Below are positions 33,119 through 41,487 of a stretch of DNA of 64,000 nt, piece by piece. The DNA is taken from positions 186,001-250,000 of the forward strand of contig JAVDCA010000006.1 of NCBI GenBank assembly GCA_030848545.1, in the 5' to 3' direction. The first letter of the stretch is position 1. Each line of letters begins with the position of its first letter. Position numbers and translations under genes: made by a program. The stretch comes from Astrobacterium formosum. GTDB lineage: Bacteria > Pseudomonadota > Alphaproteobacteria > Rhizobiales > Xanthobacteraceae. The notes under the pieces are model-generated. The model did not search any database. It was not told the origin of the DNA and saw only the letters and a list, made by a program, of their open reading frames with translations.

Positions 33119-35934
33119 CCGGGAAACTCCCGGTCATCGGGCGGCGGCGGCACGTCGTCGCCGCCACGGCGTTCGCGTTTCGGTACGTCGTGGAGCCGCA
33201 CGTCGAGATAGAGCCGCACACGGTCATTGGTCTTGGCGAAGCCTTTTTGCGGCATCGCCAGCCCAAAGCTCTTTTCCTTCCACGGCCGCACCGCGTTGGC
33301 CTCGCACCACGCCACAAAGGCTTCGTACATTTCGCGCGCCGTCACGGTGGCGCGCTTGCCTTCCTGCCCCTCGACGAACGGCACACGCTCGACGCAATCG
33401 CGGGCGAAACCGCCGATCGGGTCCATGTCCTCGCGATACTCTGCCGTGGCATCGATGATCTCTTGCGGCACCTTGAGGCCTTGCTCGAGATAGTGGAGAA
33501 CGCCGGCGACCAGCCAATTAAGGATGCCGGCGCCTTCCTCTTTGAACTCGCCGAGGACCTCCTCTTGCGGGCGCATTTCCTCGTTTGAAAGCGTCACGTT
33601 CCACGGCACCAGGCGCATGCGGCGCCAGATGCCGTGATCAACGCCGCCGATCTCCGGCTTGTGGTTGCCGCTCAAGACGAGCTTGAAGATCGGCCGGAAT
33701 TCGAAGAACCGCGCATGCAGGTGCCGGGCGAGCATGGGCTCGCCGCCGGTGAGCGATTTCAGCAGCGCTTCCTTGAACTGCACGCCCCGCTCCGGCTCGC
33801 TGGCGCGCACCAGGCGGGCGCCGGGCAGGCGGGCGAGGTCCGGCGTCGCCTGGTCGCCGCGCCGGCCCGTCTCGCCGGCAAGGCTTTCGAACGACAGCGT
33901 CAAGGCGTAGTTGCCGAGGAGGCGGCAGATTGCCTCGATCAGCGTCGATTTTCCGTTGGCGCCGAGCCCATGGAAGAACACGAGCGATTGCTCGCCGGTG
34001 AGGCCGGTCATGCAGTAGCCGAGCCACACCTGCAGAAAGAGCCGCATTTCCTCGCTCGGCTGAAAGCGTTCGATGAACGCCGTGAAGCGCGGACACTTCG
34101 CCGTCGGGTCGTAGTCCACCGGGGCGAGCTTCGAAATCAGGTCGGAGCGCGTATGCGGCTTCAATTCCACATGTCCCGAGACGTCCGAACACTCCGGATC
34201 GCGCCGGCGCGAAAACACCAGCGTGCCGTTCCGGCAATTGAACTTGAGCGCGTCCTCGTCGAGGGCCTCCGGGCCGACGGTGTTGTGCGGCAACGCCTGT
34301 TCGATCATGCCGTTGAGCTTGCCGGAATTGCCCGACGAGATCGCGTATTTGCGCCGCCCCACCCGCCGGCCGATGACGGCGGAGCGCGCCTCCTCGCCCA
34401 TTTCCTTGGCGCGCATCATGTTGGCGGCGCGCGCCTTGTCGTCTGGCTTCCATTCGGACTTGCGCGCTTCCAGGCGCGTCAATTCCTCGGCCGCCGCCTC
34501 GCCCTCTTGGATCGCCTTCGCCTCGCGCGGCGACGCGGCAAGGTGGTCGGCCTCCAAGGCGATGCGCTCGGCGGTGCGTTGCGCGAAGCGCAGCACCGCC
34601 TCGTCGCCACCCTCGCTCTGCCAGTGGGTCCCGTTCCACACAAACCAGCCGACCTCGCGCACATGCAACATGTCGTCGCCGAAATGGGCGAGCAGCCGGC
34701 GACCGTTGCCGGTATCGTTCTGCGGCTCCTCGGCGCAGCGCTGCAGGACCGCCGGCGAAACCTCGTCGCGCTCGCTTTCGCCGACCGCCTCGGGGGCGTT
34801 ACCGTCCTCGTCGTCGCCGGTCCATTCGGCCCCGAAGTCGGGCGGCGGCGGTGAATTGAAGGCCTCGCCGCCGATCGGCGCGCGGGGACCCCCCACCACC
34901 GGGGGGGCGGGGGGCGGCGGCAAAGACCCATAATAGGCGCGACGCGACGCCCGTTCGGCCGCACCCTCGCGCACATGGGCAAGGTCGGCTGGTTCGCTGC
35001 GGCCTTTGGCGAGGCCGGATTCGATCGTCTTGATGGATTTCGGCAGATCAGGCCACGCCTCGGCGACATCGATCAACGCCGCCTTGACCGCGCCTTCCGA
35101 CAGGGCGCCGGCGCCGACCAAGTGGCCGAGTTTCAGGGCCGAGGTGTTGAGGGTATTGTTGCGCGTGCCTGGCACGGCGCCGGCGACGATCCGCAACTCG
35201 TCGTCGAGGGCGGCGAGCGCGTATTTCCGCACCGCCTCCTCAACGGCGTCGCCGGCACCCGCGGCGCGGGGGGAAGACGAGCGGAGCGGCGCCTGCGGCG
35301 CCGCAAGTCTTGTTTCCTTCTGCCACTTGCCGCGATGCAGGAGCCTGTCCATCAGCGCCGCGGGCGCGGCGGCGATCGGCGTTTCGAACGGCGCCCGTGC
35401 CCACTGGTAGCGCCGGCCATCGGCGCGCATGGACGGCGGCACAATCACATAGCCACCGGTCGAGCGGATATCCACGTGGTCGACGATCCCGGCATTGCCG
35501 CCAACGCTGTTCTTGGGATACTCGCCCGCCGGCGGCGCATACCACGAATGCCGGCCGCCGCGCGGCGAGATCATGGTCACGGTGTCGTCGGTGAGGCGCT
35601 CGCCGATCTCGCGCGCGACGTCGTCGACCAGGCCCTCGATCGTAAAGACCTCGCCGGTCTCCTCGTCGGTGCAAACGTCGTAATCGACCACGAAGGCGCC
35701 GACGGGCGCCCCGACCGCGACGGCGATCATGGCTTTCGGCCATTTCGTCCACCACTCCCGGATCGCGTCCGGATCGGTCGACGCCTTTTTGACGCCGCCG
35801 GTGTTGGGGATCGGCTCGCCGTGGCCGTCGCGATCTCCGACGACCAGCGGCCGCTTGTTCTTCGGATTACACGGGAACACCGGCCATCCGCGCGCCGCAT
35901 AGGCGAGTGCCGCGTCGAGAAGTTCATTTGCCAT
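33115..35934 (-). CDS. Prim-pol / D5-type primase-helicase
   Basis: A 939-residue replication protein. Residues 1-200 form a bifunctional primase-polymerase domain with DYDV and RGGRHSWY. The middle has the D5_N part. The SF3 helicase has Walker A GLGANGKSTLIEAI at about residue 656, with the arginine-type segment QATPDLARLPGARLVRASEP shortly after. The C-terminal winged-helix domain (DCVERVPFV to YLDVRLHDV) follows. It would prime and unwind phage DNA, probably at the nearby repeat array. The ATG at 35934 gives the usual ANELLDAALAYAARGWPVFP start. Confidence 0.92.
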   Translation of the reverse strand: MANELLDAALAYAARGWPVFPCNPKNKRPLVVGDRDGHGEPIPNTGGVKKASTDPDAIREWWTKWPKAMIAVAVGAPVGAFVVDYDVCTDEETGEVFTIEGLVDDVAREIGERLTDDTVTMISPRGGRHSWYAPPAGEYPKNSVGGNAGIVDHVDIRSTGGYVIVPPSMRADGRRYQWARAPFETPIAAAPAALMDRLLHRGKWQKETRLAAPQAPLRSSSPRAAGAGDAVEEAVRKYALAALDDELRIVAGAVPGTRNNTLNTSALKLGHLVGAGALSEGAVKAALIDVAEAWPDLPKSIKTIESGLAKGRSEPADLAHVREGAAERASRRAYYGSLPPPPAPPVVGGPRAPIGGEAFNSPPPPDFGAEWTGDDEDGNAPEAVGESERDEVSPAVLQRCAEEPQNDTGNGRRLLAHFGDDMLHVREVGWFVWNGTHWQSEGGDEAVLRFAQRTAERIALEADHLAASPREAKAIQEGEAAAEELTRLEARKSEWKPDDKARAANMMRAKEMGEEARSAVIGRRVGRRKYAISSGNSGKLNGMIEQALPHNTVGPEALDEDALKFNCRNGTLVFSRRRDPECSDVSGHVELKPHTRSDLISKLAPVDYDPTAKCPRFTAFIERFQPSEEMRLFLQVWLGYCMTGLTGEQSLVFFHGLGANGKSTLIEAICRLLGNYALTLSFESLAGETGRRGDQATPDLARLPGARLVRASEPERGVQFKEALLKSLTGGEPMLARHLHARFFEFRPIFKLVLSGNHKPEIGGVDHGIWRRMRLVPWNVTLSNEEMRPQEEVLGEFKEEGAGILNWLVAGVLHYLEQGLKVPQEIIDATAEYREDMDPIGGFARDCVERVPFVEGQEGKRATVTAREMYEAFVAWCEANAVRPWKEKSFGLAMPQKGFAKTNDRVRLYLDVRLHDVPKRERRGGDDVPPPPDDREFPG

Positions 35935-36292
35935 TGACGGCCCCTCGCAACGCCCGCGCCGCAATGACCATTTCGTCCTGCAGATCGGCGTTGTCGGCAA
36001 CGAGACTGATCAGGCGCATGGCGGCGGCGAGGGCCGCCATGCGGTCGGATTGATCGGGCGTGAGGTCGCGGCCTTCGCGCAAGCGCAGCCGTTGCCAGCG
36101 GGCGTAATGGAGCCGTTCGTGCAGGATCGCCGCCCACATGTCCGCATAGGTGACGACTGGAAAGCAGGCCCGGCGCTCGCCGCCGGCGCGCCAGCCGACA
36201 CCGCAGCGTTCGCATTGCACGACGCCGTCGATCTCGACGGCCTCGCAATCCGGCCGCGCCACCACGGCGCCCCGCGCGTCCGCTTCGCTCAC
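35924..36292 (-). CDS. Small zinc-ribbon-like phage protein
   Basis: A 122-residue protein with one CxxC pair (VQCERCGVGW) and a long helix (YARWQRLRLREGRDLTPDQSDRM). The GTG at 36292 overlaps the upstream stop (GTGA) and is preferred to the longer ATG frame. It overlaps the primase gene by 11 bases. It belongs to the replication operon; role unknown. Confidence 0.5.
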   Translation of the reverse strand: MSEADARGAVVARPDCEAVEIDGVVQCERCGVGWRAGGERRACFPVVTYADMWAAILHERLHYARWQRLRLREGRDLTPDQSDRMAALAAAMRLISLVADNADLQDEMVIAARALRGAVNGK

Positions 36293-36576
36293 GATGGCGC
36301 CTCGACACTGACCCGCACCTCGGTGCCCGGATCGAGGAGCCCGGCGCGCTGCAGCCACTCGCTCATCTCATCCTGGATTCGCCGCCGCCCCACTTCGAAC
36401 GAGGCGGCGCCGCCGCCTTGCACCGGATGGCGCGGCAGCGACACCCGCCAGGACACCGCCGGCCGCACGCCGGGCGGCAGCGGAATGATCTCGCCGACGA
36501 TGATTTCCCCGAGCCGCGCCACTTCGCGCGCCATCGCGGGCGACGACCGCCGGAAGGTGAGGAGCGGCGTGGTCAT
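36289..36576 (-). CDS. Hypothetical phage protein
   Basis: A 95-residue protein with PLLTFRRSSPAMAREVARLGE at the start and a short beta-rich end (PGTEVRVSVEAPS). Starts and stops overlap its neighbours by 4 bases on both sides, which supports a real gene in a tightly packed operon. No family recognised. Confidence 0.5.
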   Translation of the reverse strand: MTTPLLTFRRSSPAMAREVARLGEIIVGEIIPLPPGVRPAVSWRVSLPRHPVQGGGAASFEVGRRRIQDEMSEWLQRAGLLDPGTEVRVSVEAPS

Positions 36577-36899
36577 GACCCCGCCTCACGATCAGCGAGA
36601 CGATCGAAACGGTCGATCTCGGCGAAGATCAGAGAAGCACCGCGGATCAAGTTCCTCCGATAGTCCTTTGGTTTCCAATCATCACGATGGCCGGGCCACC
36701 CGATCGGCGGCTCGCCGGCGTTCATATCAGCGTCCGATTTCCAAACCGGCGCAACGTAGCAGCCCGCCGCATAGGCAAGCTCCATGTTCCTGAGATCATC
36801 GTCACTCGCCGGCGTAATGCCTTCGGATTCATGCCGCCGCCGCTCCAGAATGACGTCCATTTCCCCACGCGAAAGCGTACCCTCGAAACGCTCGCTCAT
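36573..36899 (-). CDS. Conserved phage protein (Ile/Trp-rich end)
   Basis: A 108-residue protein. MELAYAAGCYVAPVWKSD and WPGHRDDWKPKDYRRNLIRG, then ASLIFAEIDRFDRL, resemble small proteins of many phages and prophages that lie near replication genes. No function is known. The ATG at 36899 overlaps the upstream stop by 4 bases. Confidence 0.55.
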   Translation of the reverse strand: MSERFEGTLSRGEMDVILERRRHESEGITPASDDDLRNMELAYAAGCYVAPVWKSDADMNAGEPPIGWPGHRDDWKPKDYRRNLIRGASLIFAEIDRFDRLADREAGS

Positions 36900-37249
36900 G
36901 ACGCACCCCCTGTAGTGCCATCGAGCCGCAGACATTGCGCGATGGCATCGGCTTGTGTGTGGAACCAACCCACGATGGCCCGCGACACCATGGCGACGTC
37001 GCCATCGGGGCGCAGCCAGCGGCGCACGCACACCACGGCCCACTGTCCGCCCCGCTCGCCGTCGCCGCCTTCGGCGCAGTGGTAGACCACCGGCGCGCCG
37101 ACGGCGTCGGCGGTGACCGGCACGCCGAGCGTCACCATGAACACGGCCCCGACGCCGTCATGGGTGCCATCGGCGGACAATTGCCAGCCACAGGCGAGAT
37201 GGGCTTCGACTTCGCCCGGCGGCACGAACATGCCCCTATGTCGGCTCAC
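36896..37249 (-). CDS. Hypothetical phage protein
   Basis: A 117-residue protein beginning MSRHRGMFVPPGEVEAHLACGWQL, a form often seen in short phage proteins related to DUF-type regulators with PPGEVE. It contains VYHCAEGGDGERGGQWAVVC. It overlaps the methyltransferase gene by 14 bases. Not further assigned. Confidence 0.45.
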   Translation of the reverse strand: MSRHRGMFVPPGEVEAHLACGWQLSADGTHDGVGAVFMVTLGVPVTADAVGAPVVYHCAEGGDGERGGQWAVVCVRRWLRPDGDVAMVSRAIVGWFHTQADAIAQCLRLDGTTGGAS

Positions 37250-38171
37250 GGCACGCCCTCCCGATGGCCTGGACCGTCAATGTGTGCGCGTGCGCGTCGT
37301 CGGCGGCACGGATGCGCGCCCGCCATGCCGGCACCTCGATCATGTCGTTGCGGTCGCCGCTTTTGGCGGCGCGGGCGGCGAGATACGGCATGGTGAAGTA
37401 GCGCCGCACCTTGACGATGCCCTCGGCGTCCTTGCCGGCCGTGGCGCACAGGGCGCGCGCGATCTCCTCGATCGCCTCCGGTGCCGCCGGATTGAGCGAC
37501 CAGGCGGCGAAGCGGGCGCGATCGTCGGCGCGCGTCAACAGGCGCCGTTGGCCGGGCGGGATCAGATGCACATGGGTGCAGCTTGCGCATTCGCCGGCGA
37601 GCCACACGAACCAGGTGTAGGAGGTCGCCGTTGACGCGTCGGGATCATAGCGGCCCTTGACCATAGGGACGCGCTCGACGAACGGCGCAATCAGCGTCGG
37701 GGGATAGGGGCGAAACAGGCTCGTATAGCGCTCGGCGCCTTCGAACCATTGCGACCGGCACAACGCCGCGACGCCGACCCGAGCCCGCCGCAAGGCAAGG
37801 CGCACGAAGGCAGCGGCGTCACGGAATGGTGGATTGATGATGTACCAATCGGGGTCCGCGATCACCGGCGGCATCGTGTCGTCGAGAAAGTCCGCCGGTC
37901 GCTTGCGGCCATAGCCGTAATCGAAAATGTCCGACGCAATCACCGGCATCAGTTCCGAAACGTATTCGGCGGTGACCGCCGCCATGTGGCCTTCGCCGCA
38001 ACACGGGTCGGCGGCGATATGGACGCGGTCGATTTTGAGGACGGGCTTGAACACGCATTCGAACAGCGACCGCGTCGCCCATGGGGGCGTGGCGAAGAAA
38101 TCGAGACTGTCCGCCGGTTCGATGCGTGCCGCCATGACGGCGCCGGCGCCGCGCGCGAGGGCCGTGTTCAT
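37236..38171 (-). CDS. Adenine-type DNA methyltransferase-like protein
   Basis: A 311-residue protein with class I SAM-methyltransferase motifs: DPCCGEG (residues 55-61, motif I) and INPPF (112-116, motif IV), the order and form of N6-adenine methyltransferases. YTWFVWLAGE and the following CxxC-like CASCTH segment are unusual. No restriction enzyme is nearby, so it is probably an orphan enzyme that protects phage DNA or adjusts expression. Confidence 0.7.
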   Translation of the reverse strand: MNTALARGAGAVMAARIEPADSLDFFATPPWATRSLFECVFKPVLKIDRVHIAADPCCGEGHMAAVTAEYVSELMPVIASDIFDYGYGRKRPADFLDDTMPPVIADPDWYIINPPFRDAAAFVRLALRRARVGVAALCRSQWFEGAERYTSLFRPYPPTLIAPFVERVPMVKGRYDPDASTATSYTWFVWLAGECASCTHVHLIPPGQRRLLTRADDRARFAAWSLNPAAPEAIEEIARALCATAGKDAEGIVKVRRYFTMPYLAARAAKSGDRNDMIEVPAWRARIRAADDAHAHTLTVQAIGRACREPT

Positions 38172-38386
38172 GCCTTGTAGCCTTTCAGGCTTTCATAGAC
38201 GGCGATCATTTCGACGAGATCGCCGGACACCATGGCGCGCGCGGCACGATCGAGGTCCTGGCGCATCATCGTCAGGGCGAACGCGCCGACGGGGCCTATC
38301 GAGGTGTAGAGCGGGATCAACTCGTCGCGGACACGCGCCATTTCGCGTGGCAGCGCATCGCCGAGCGTCTTGACTTCCGTCGTCAT
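38168..38386 (-). CDS. Small helical phage protein
   Basis: A 72-residue, all-helical protein (LPREMARVRDELIPLYTSIGP, then RQDLDRAARAMVSGD). The ATG at 38386 has AAAGGGA upstream; an in-frame ATG at 38422 lacks one. It overlaps the neighbour genes by 4 bases. Role unknown. Confidence 0.55.
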   Translation of the reverse strand: MTTEVKTLGDALPREMARVRDELIPLYTSIGPVGAFALTMMRQDLDRAARAMVSGDLVEMIAVYESLKGYKA

Positions 38387-39018
38387 GCTGCATCCCTTTC
38401 CGCTTCGCAGACAGAACCCCATTGATCGGCCATCGCCGCTGCGATGCCGGGATAGAAGCGCGAGCGCTCACGCCACCGCGTCGCGGCGTGGCGCCCCCAG
38501 CCCGTGGCGCGATGCACGCGCGCGGCGCGGCCTTCGACCACATGGGTTGGAACGAGTTTCGGCAGGCTGCGGAGCCACAGGCAGATTGCCTTGGTCTCAC
38601 CGTGGCCGTGCTGCCACGGCTGCACCGTTTGGCTGGGTTGCTGCCAATCGACGATCCGGGCTTGCGCGTGGCGATGCATCAACGGATTTTCGACACACAC
38701 CCGCGCGATCGGCGCGCACCAGAATGCGGAGAACAGCGCCGCCGCCTCGTCGAGTTCGCGCCACATGGACGCCAGCGTGCGGCCCTTCGGCGGAGCGTGC
38801 AGCCAGCGCAGCCCCGACTTGCACAGCCGCGTGCACGGCGGATGCGCGACGATCAGCAAATCCCAGCCGTCGGCCAGCACGTCGCGCGCGTCGCCGACAA
38901 TGTGCTGATTGCTGCCGTCCTCGGCCGGCAGCAAGTCGCACGACCACGCATCGTGTCCGCGCGCCGCGAAGGCGCGGCGGACGATGCCGGAGAATTCGCA
39001 GGCGACGAGGACGCGCAT
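38383..39018 (-). CDS. Short C5-cytosine methyltransferase-like protein
   Basis: A 211-residue protein with cytosine methyltransferase-like motifs: VACEFSGIVRRAF (motif I form), HPPCTRL with the catalytic Cys62 (motif IV) and VENP (motif VI). It is much shorter than bacterial Dcm-type enzymes and lacks an evident target-recognition domain. Short forms of this type occur in many phages. It may modify phage DNA alone or with a partner; activity is not shown. Confidence 0.7.
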   Translation of the reverse strand: MRVLVACEFSGIVRRAFAARGHDAWSCDLLPAEDGSNQHIVGDARDVLADGWDLLIVAHPPCTRLCKSGLRWLHAPPKGRTLASMWRELDEAAALFSAFWCAPIARVCVENPLMHRHAQARIVDWQQPSQTVQPWQHGHGETKAICLWLRSLPKLVPTHVVEGRAARVHRATGWGRHAATRWRERSRFYPGIAAAMADQWGSVCEAERDAA

Positions 39019-39536
39019 CAGAACGGTGCCTCCTCGATCAACGCTGGCGTAGTCGCGCCAAGCCCGCGCACGATCTTGTCGAGCGTCGGCACCTTGTCGC
39101 GGGGGATGCGGTTCAAGCGATTTTCGCGCGGCGTCAGCCAGCGCAGATTGACGCGGCGGTTATCGAGCGACTGGCCGTTGATGTGATCGCCATGCAGCGC
39201 GCACGTCTGTGCGAGCGTGCGCGGATCAGCGCGCAACAGGATTTCGCGGGCGAGATAGACGGTCGAGCGCTCGGGGCCGACATTGCGCTTGGCGTAGTAC
39301 TTCCATGGGGTATTGGCGTGCCAGCCGTAATTCCAGGTGGTCTCGACGATCCACGGCCAGTCCGCGCGGTCGACCAGACACCAGATGTCGTGCCGCTCGG
39401 AGAGCATCAGCCGGCACCACGGGGTGCCGGCGAGGATGTCGTCGAGGTCGGGCGGCGCCGTCACCGCCGCGGCCTCGACGAGTTTGATGGAGGGGGAGAA
39501 CGTCACCGCGCAGACCTCAGAAGGGGATTTCTTCAT
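39018..39536 (-). CDS. HNH endonuclease
   Basis: A 172-residue protein. The HNH motif HGDHINGQSLDNRRVNLRW (residues 115-133) is preceded by the AP2/NUMOD-type lead-in WNYGWHANTPWKYYAKRNVG. This architecture is that of free-standing phage homing endonucleases. The start lies 20 bases inside the chimeric SSB-tail gene upstream, so translation may be coupled. It may have brought in neighbouring sequence by homing. Confidence 0.8.
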   Translation of the reverse strand: MKKSPSEVCAVTFSPSIKLVEAAAVTAPPDLDDILAGTPWCRLMLSERHDIWCLVDRADWPWIVETTWNYGWHANTPWKYYAKRNVGPERSTVYLAREILLRADPRTLAQTCALHGDHINGQSLDNRRVNLRWLTPRENRLNRIPRDKVPTLDKIVRGLGATTPALIEEAPF

Positions 39537-40263
39537 CCGCGACGGTGGCAGGCCGCGGCGGCTCGGCGGCTCGCACCAGGCGTGCGCCGGGCATGCTGGC
39601 GAGGTCTGGCGTCGCCTGATGACCGCGTATCAGTAGGCGAGCGTGCGAGACTTCGGTGAACAGGTTCCCGGACCACTTCGCGAACCTGATTGCGTGCTCC
39701 GGGGACCGTGAAGCCTTGGCCAACTCACTCGCCAAGGTCAGGTGCTCGGCACTCATCTCCGCATATTGTGCGAGCCCATCCAGACATTCTGTGAGTTGCT
39801 TCGCCCGCTCCTCAGCAGCCGCCAGCCGATCGTTCGCACACTTCATCGCGTCGGCGGCTGGCCCGGTTCGCACGCGCGCGTCGAGGTAACACAACGTGCG
39901 GCCTTCTCCGCGCGTCCAGATGCCTTTGCTGGCAAGCGCTTTGACAAACGCCTTCCGGCTGCATGGCCGCTCCCCATCCACCTCCCGCCATTGGCGGTAA
40001 GCCTGATACATCGCAGCCACCGACACCACGGCGCGCGGAGTGGTGGCATTCGTGGGCATCGGCACCCGCTCGACGCATTCGCGGATGAACGCGCCGATCG
40101 GGTCGGCGGCGCGCGCCTTTGCGTCCGCTAGGGTTTCATTAAGGCGGCGCGTGAACCGCCGTCGTGGCTCGACCACGCGCGCATGTATCTGCGCTTCCTT
40201 CATCGCGACATCCGCCTTCAATCTAGCAAGCTTCGGATCGCGGGACTTCTTCGCTTTCGTCAT
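39517..40263 (-). CDS. Chimeric replication accessory protein with D5 C-terminal domain and SSB-like tail
   Basis: A 248-residue protein. Residues 56-131 match the C-terminal domain of the phage primase-helicase (IGAFIRECVERVP, MYQAYRQW, RKAFVKAL, YLDARVR). A helical linker follows. Residues 213-233 (RGHQATPDLASMPGARLVRA) repeat part of the SF3 helicase itself (RGDQATPDLARLPGARLVRA), also at DNA level. The last six residues are DEEIPF, like the DMDDEIPF tail of the neighbouring SSB. It may mediate contacts between SSB, helicase and DNA. The ATG at 40263 has GAAAGG upstream. Confidence 0.7.
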   Translation of the reverse strand: MTKAKKSRDPKLARLKADVAMKEAQIHARVVEPRRRFTRRLNETLADAKARAADPIGAFIRECVERVPMPTNATTPRAVVSVAAMYQAYRQWREVDGERPCSRKAFVKALASKGIWTRGEGRTLCYLDARVRTGPAADAMKCANDRLAAAEERAKQLTECLDGLAQYAEMSAEHLTLASELAKASRSPEHAIRFAKWSGNLFTEVSHARLLIRGHQATPDLASMPGARLVRAAEPPRPATVADEEIPF

Positions 40264-40276
40264 CTGGGGACCTTTC

Positions 40277-40762
40277 TCAGAACGGAATTTCATCGTCCAT
40301 GTCGTCGCGCTTGCCCGCGACGGGGCGGCGCGACGAGCGATCATTGTCCGGCGCGCCGAGCGCCGAGGTCGGGCGTTCGTCGTCGCCGGCGGGCGGCGGC
40401 GCGTTGCCGGGCAGCCTGTCGAGCATGGTGAGGGTGGCGTTGAAGCCCGAGAGGACGATCTCGGTCACGTAGCGATCGGCACCGTCGTTGCCCTGATATT
40501 TGCGGGTGCGGATGATGCCTTCGACGTAAACCTTGGAGCCCTTCTTGAGGTATTGCTCGACGACCTTGACGAGGGCCTCGTTCCACACGACCAGGCGGTG
40601 CCAGTCGGTGTGTTCCTTGCGCTCGCCGGTCGCCTTGTCGCGCCAGCTTTCCGAGGTCGCGAGCGAGAAGGTCGCGACCTTGTTGCCGCCTTGCGTCGAG
40701 CGGATTTCCGGGTCGGCGCCGAGATGGCCGACCAGGATCGCCTTGTTGACGGTGCCGGCCAT
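40277..40762 (-). CDS. ssb: Single-stranded DNA-binding protein
   Basis: A 161-residue SSB. The OB fold (about residues 4-108) has NKAILVGHLGADPEIRSTQGG, VATFSLATSESW and SKVYVEGIIRTRKYQ. A Pro/Asp-rich disordered linker follows. The end, DMDDEIPF, is the conserved partner-binding tip. It coats single-stranded DNA in replication and recruits other proteins. It lies 4 bases after an adjacent phage gene and just before the chimeric protein. Confidence 0.95.
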   Translation of the reverse strand: MAGTVNKAILVGHLGADPEIRSTQGGNKVATFSLATSESWRDKATGERKEHTDWHRLVVWNEALVKVVEQYLKKGSKVYVEGIIRTRKYQGNDGADRYVTEIVLSGFNATLTMLDRLPGNAPPPAGDDERPTSALGAPDNDRSSRRPVAGKRDDMDDEIPF

Positions 40763-40765
40763 GGC

Positions 40766-41125
40766 CTAGAGGCCCGTCGTGTTGCGGTCGGCGCGCTGGA
40801 TACGCGACGCCGCCATGAATTCGACGATAGAGGTGCGTTGCCCGTCGCGCTCGACGGTCAGCTCGGCGAACAGCGCCTCGCGCGCCGCGTCGACCTCGGC
40901 GGCGACGAGCGCCACCGCCTGCCGGGCGATGGCGTGGCTGTCCTCGACGACGGCCGCCGCAAAGGCGCGCGCCGAGGTTGCGAGCGCCTCGTCGAGGACG
41001 CGCGGCGCCGTCACCTTCATGGCGCCGAGGGTCGTCTCGATGCGGTCCGGACAAAAGTCCCGCATCACGGTCGCGAGACGCTCTTGCGTCTCCGCGTAGT
41101 TGAACACCAGATCGTCGAGTGACAT
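40766..41125 (-). CDS. Helical phage protein
   Basis: A 119-residue, mostly helical protein with LDDLVFNYAETQERLATVMRDF at the start and AVVEDSHAIARQAVALVAAEVDAARE in the middle. The ATG at 41125 follows GGGAGG; a start two codons earlier would overlap that site. It is the gene before ssb and is probably part of the replication/recombination set. Not assigned. Confidence 0.55.
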   Translation of the reverse strand: MSLDDLVFNYAETQERLATVMRDFCPDRIETTLGAMKVTAPRVLDEALATSARAFAAAVVEDSHAIARQAVALVAAEVDAAREALFAELTVERDGQRTSIVEFMAASRIQRADRNTTGL

Positions 41126-41151
41126 TTGCACCTCCCGTGCGTTGCAGAGCT

Positions 41152-41487
41152 CTAGGGTGTGGGGTGTTGCTCGGCTTCGAACGCCGCCGCGGCGTTGGCT
41201 TTGATGACCGGGATGATCAGGCGGACGATGTCCGGCCAGGGCGCCCGCCGATGGACGAAATCCATGCGTGCGATGGCGTCGAGCGCGATCACCAGCACGC
41301 GCGCCTCCTCGCCGATGAAGCGCTCCCCATCAGCCGGGCGGGCGATGGCGGCATGAACCTCGGCCGCCATCGCCTCGATCTCCGGGCGAACGCCCAGCAC
41401 GATGTACCGACGAGCAACGATTTTCTCGGCGAGGGTGGCGAGATCGAGGAGCATCCTCGACAGGGGTGCGGGGACCGCGGCCGTCAT
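41152..41487 (-). CDS. Hypothetical phage protein
   Basis: A 111-residue helical protein (LSRMLLDLATLAEKIVARRY, then PEIEAMAAEVHAAIARP). Its ATG at 41487 overlaps the stop of the Dam-like gene (ATGA). An earlier in-frame ATG at 41499 lies inside that gene. Role unknown. Confidence 0.5.
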   Translation of the reverse strand: MTAAVPAPLSRMLLDLATLAEKIVARRYIVLGVRPEIEAMAAEVHAAIARPADGERFIGEEARVLVIALDAIARMDFVHRRAPWPDIVRLIIPVIKANAAAAFEAEQHPTP

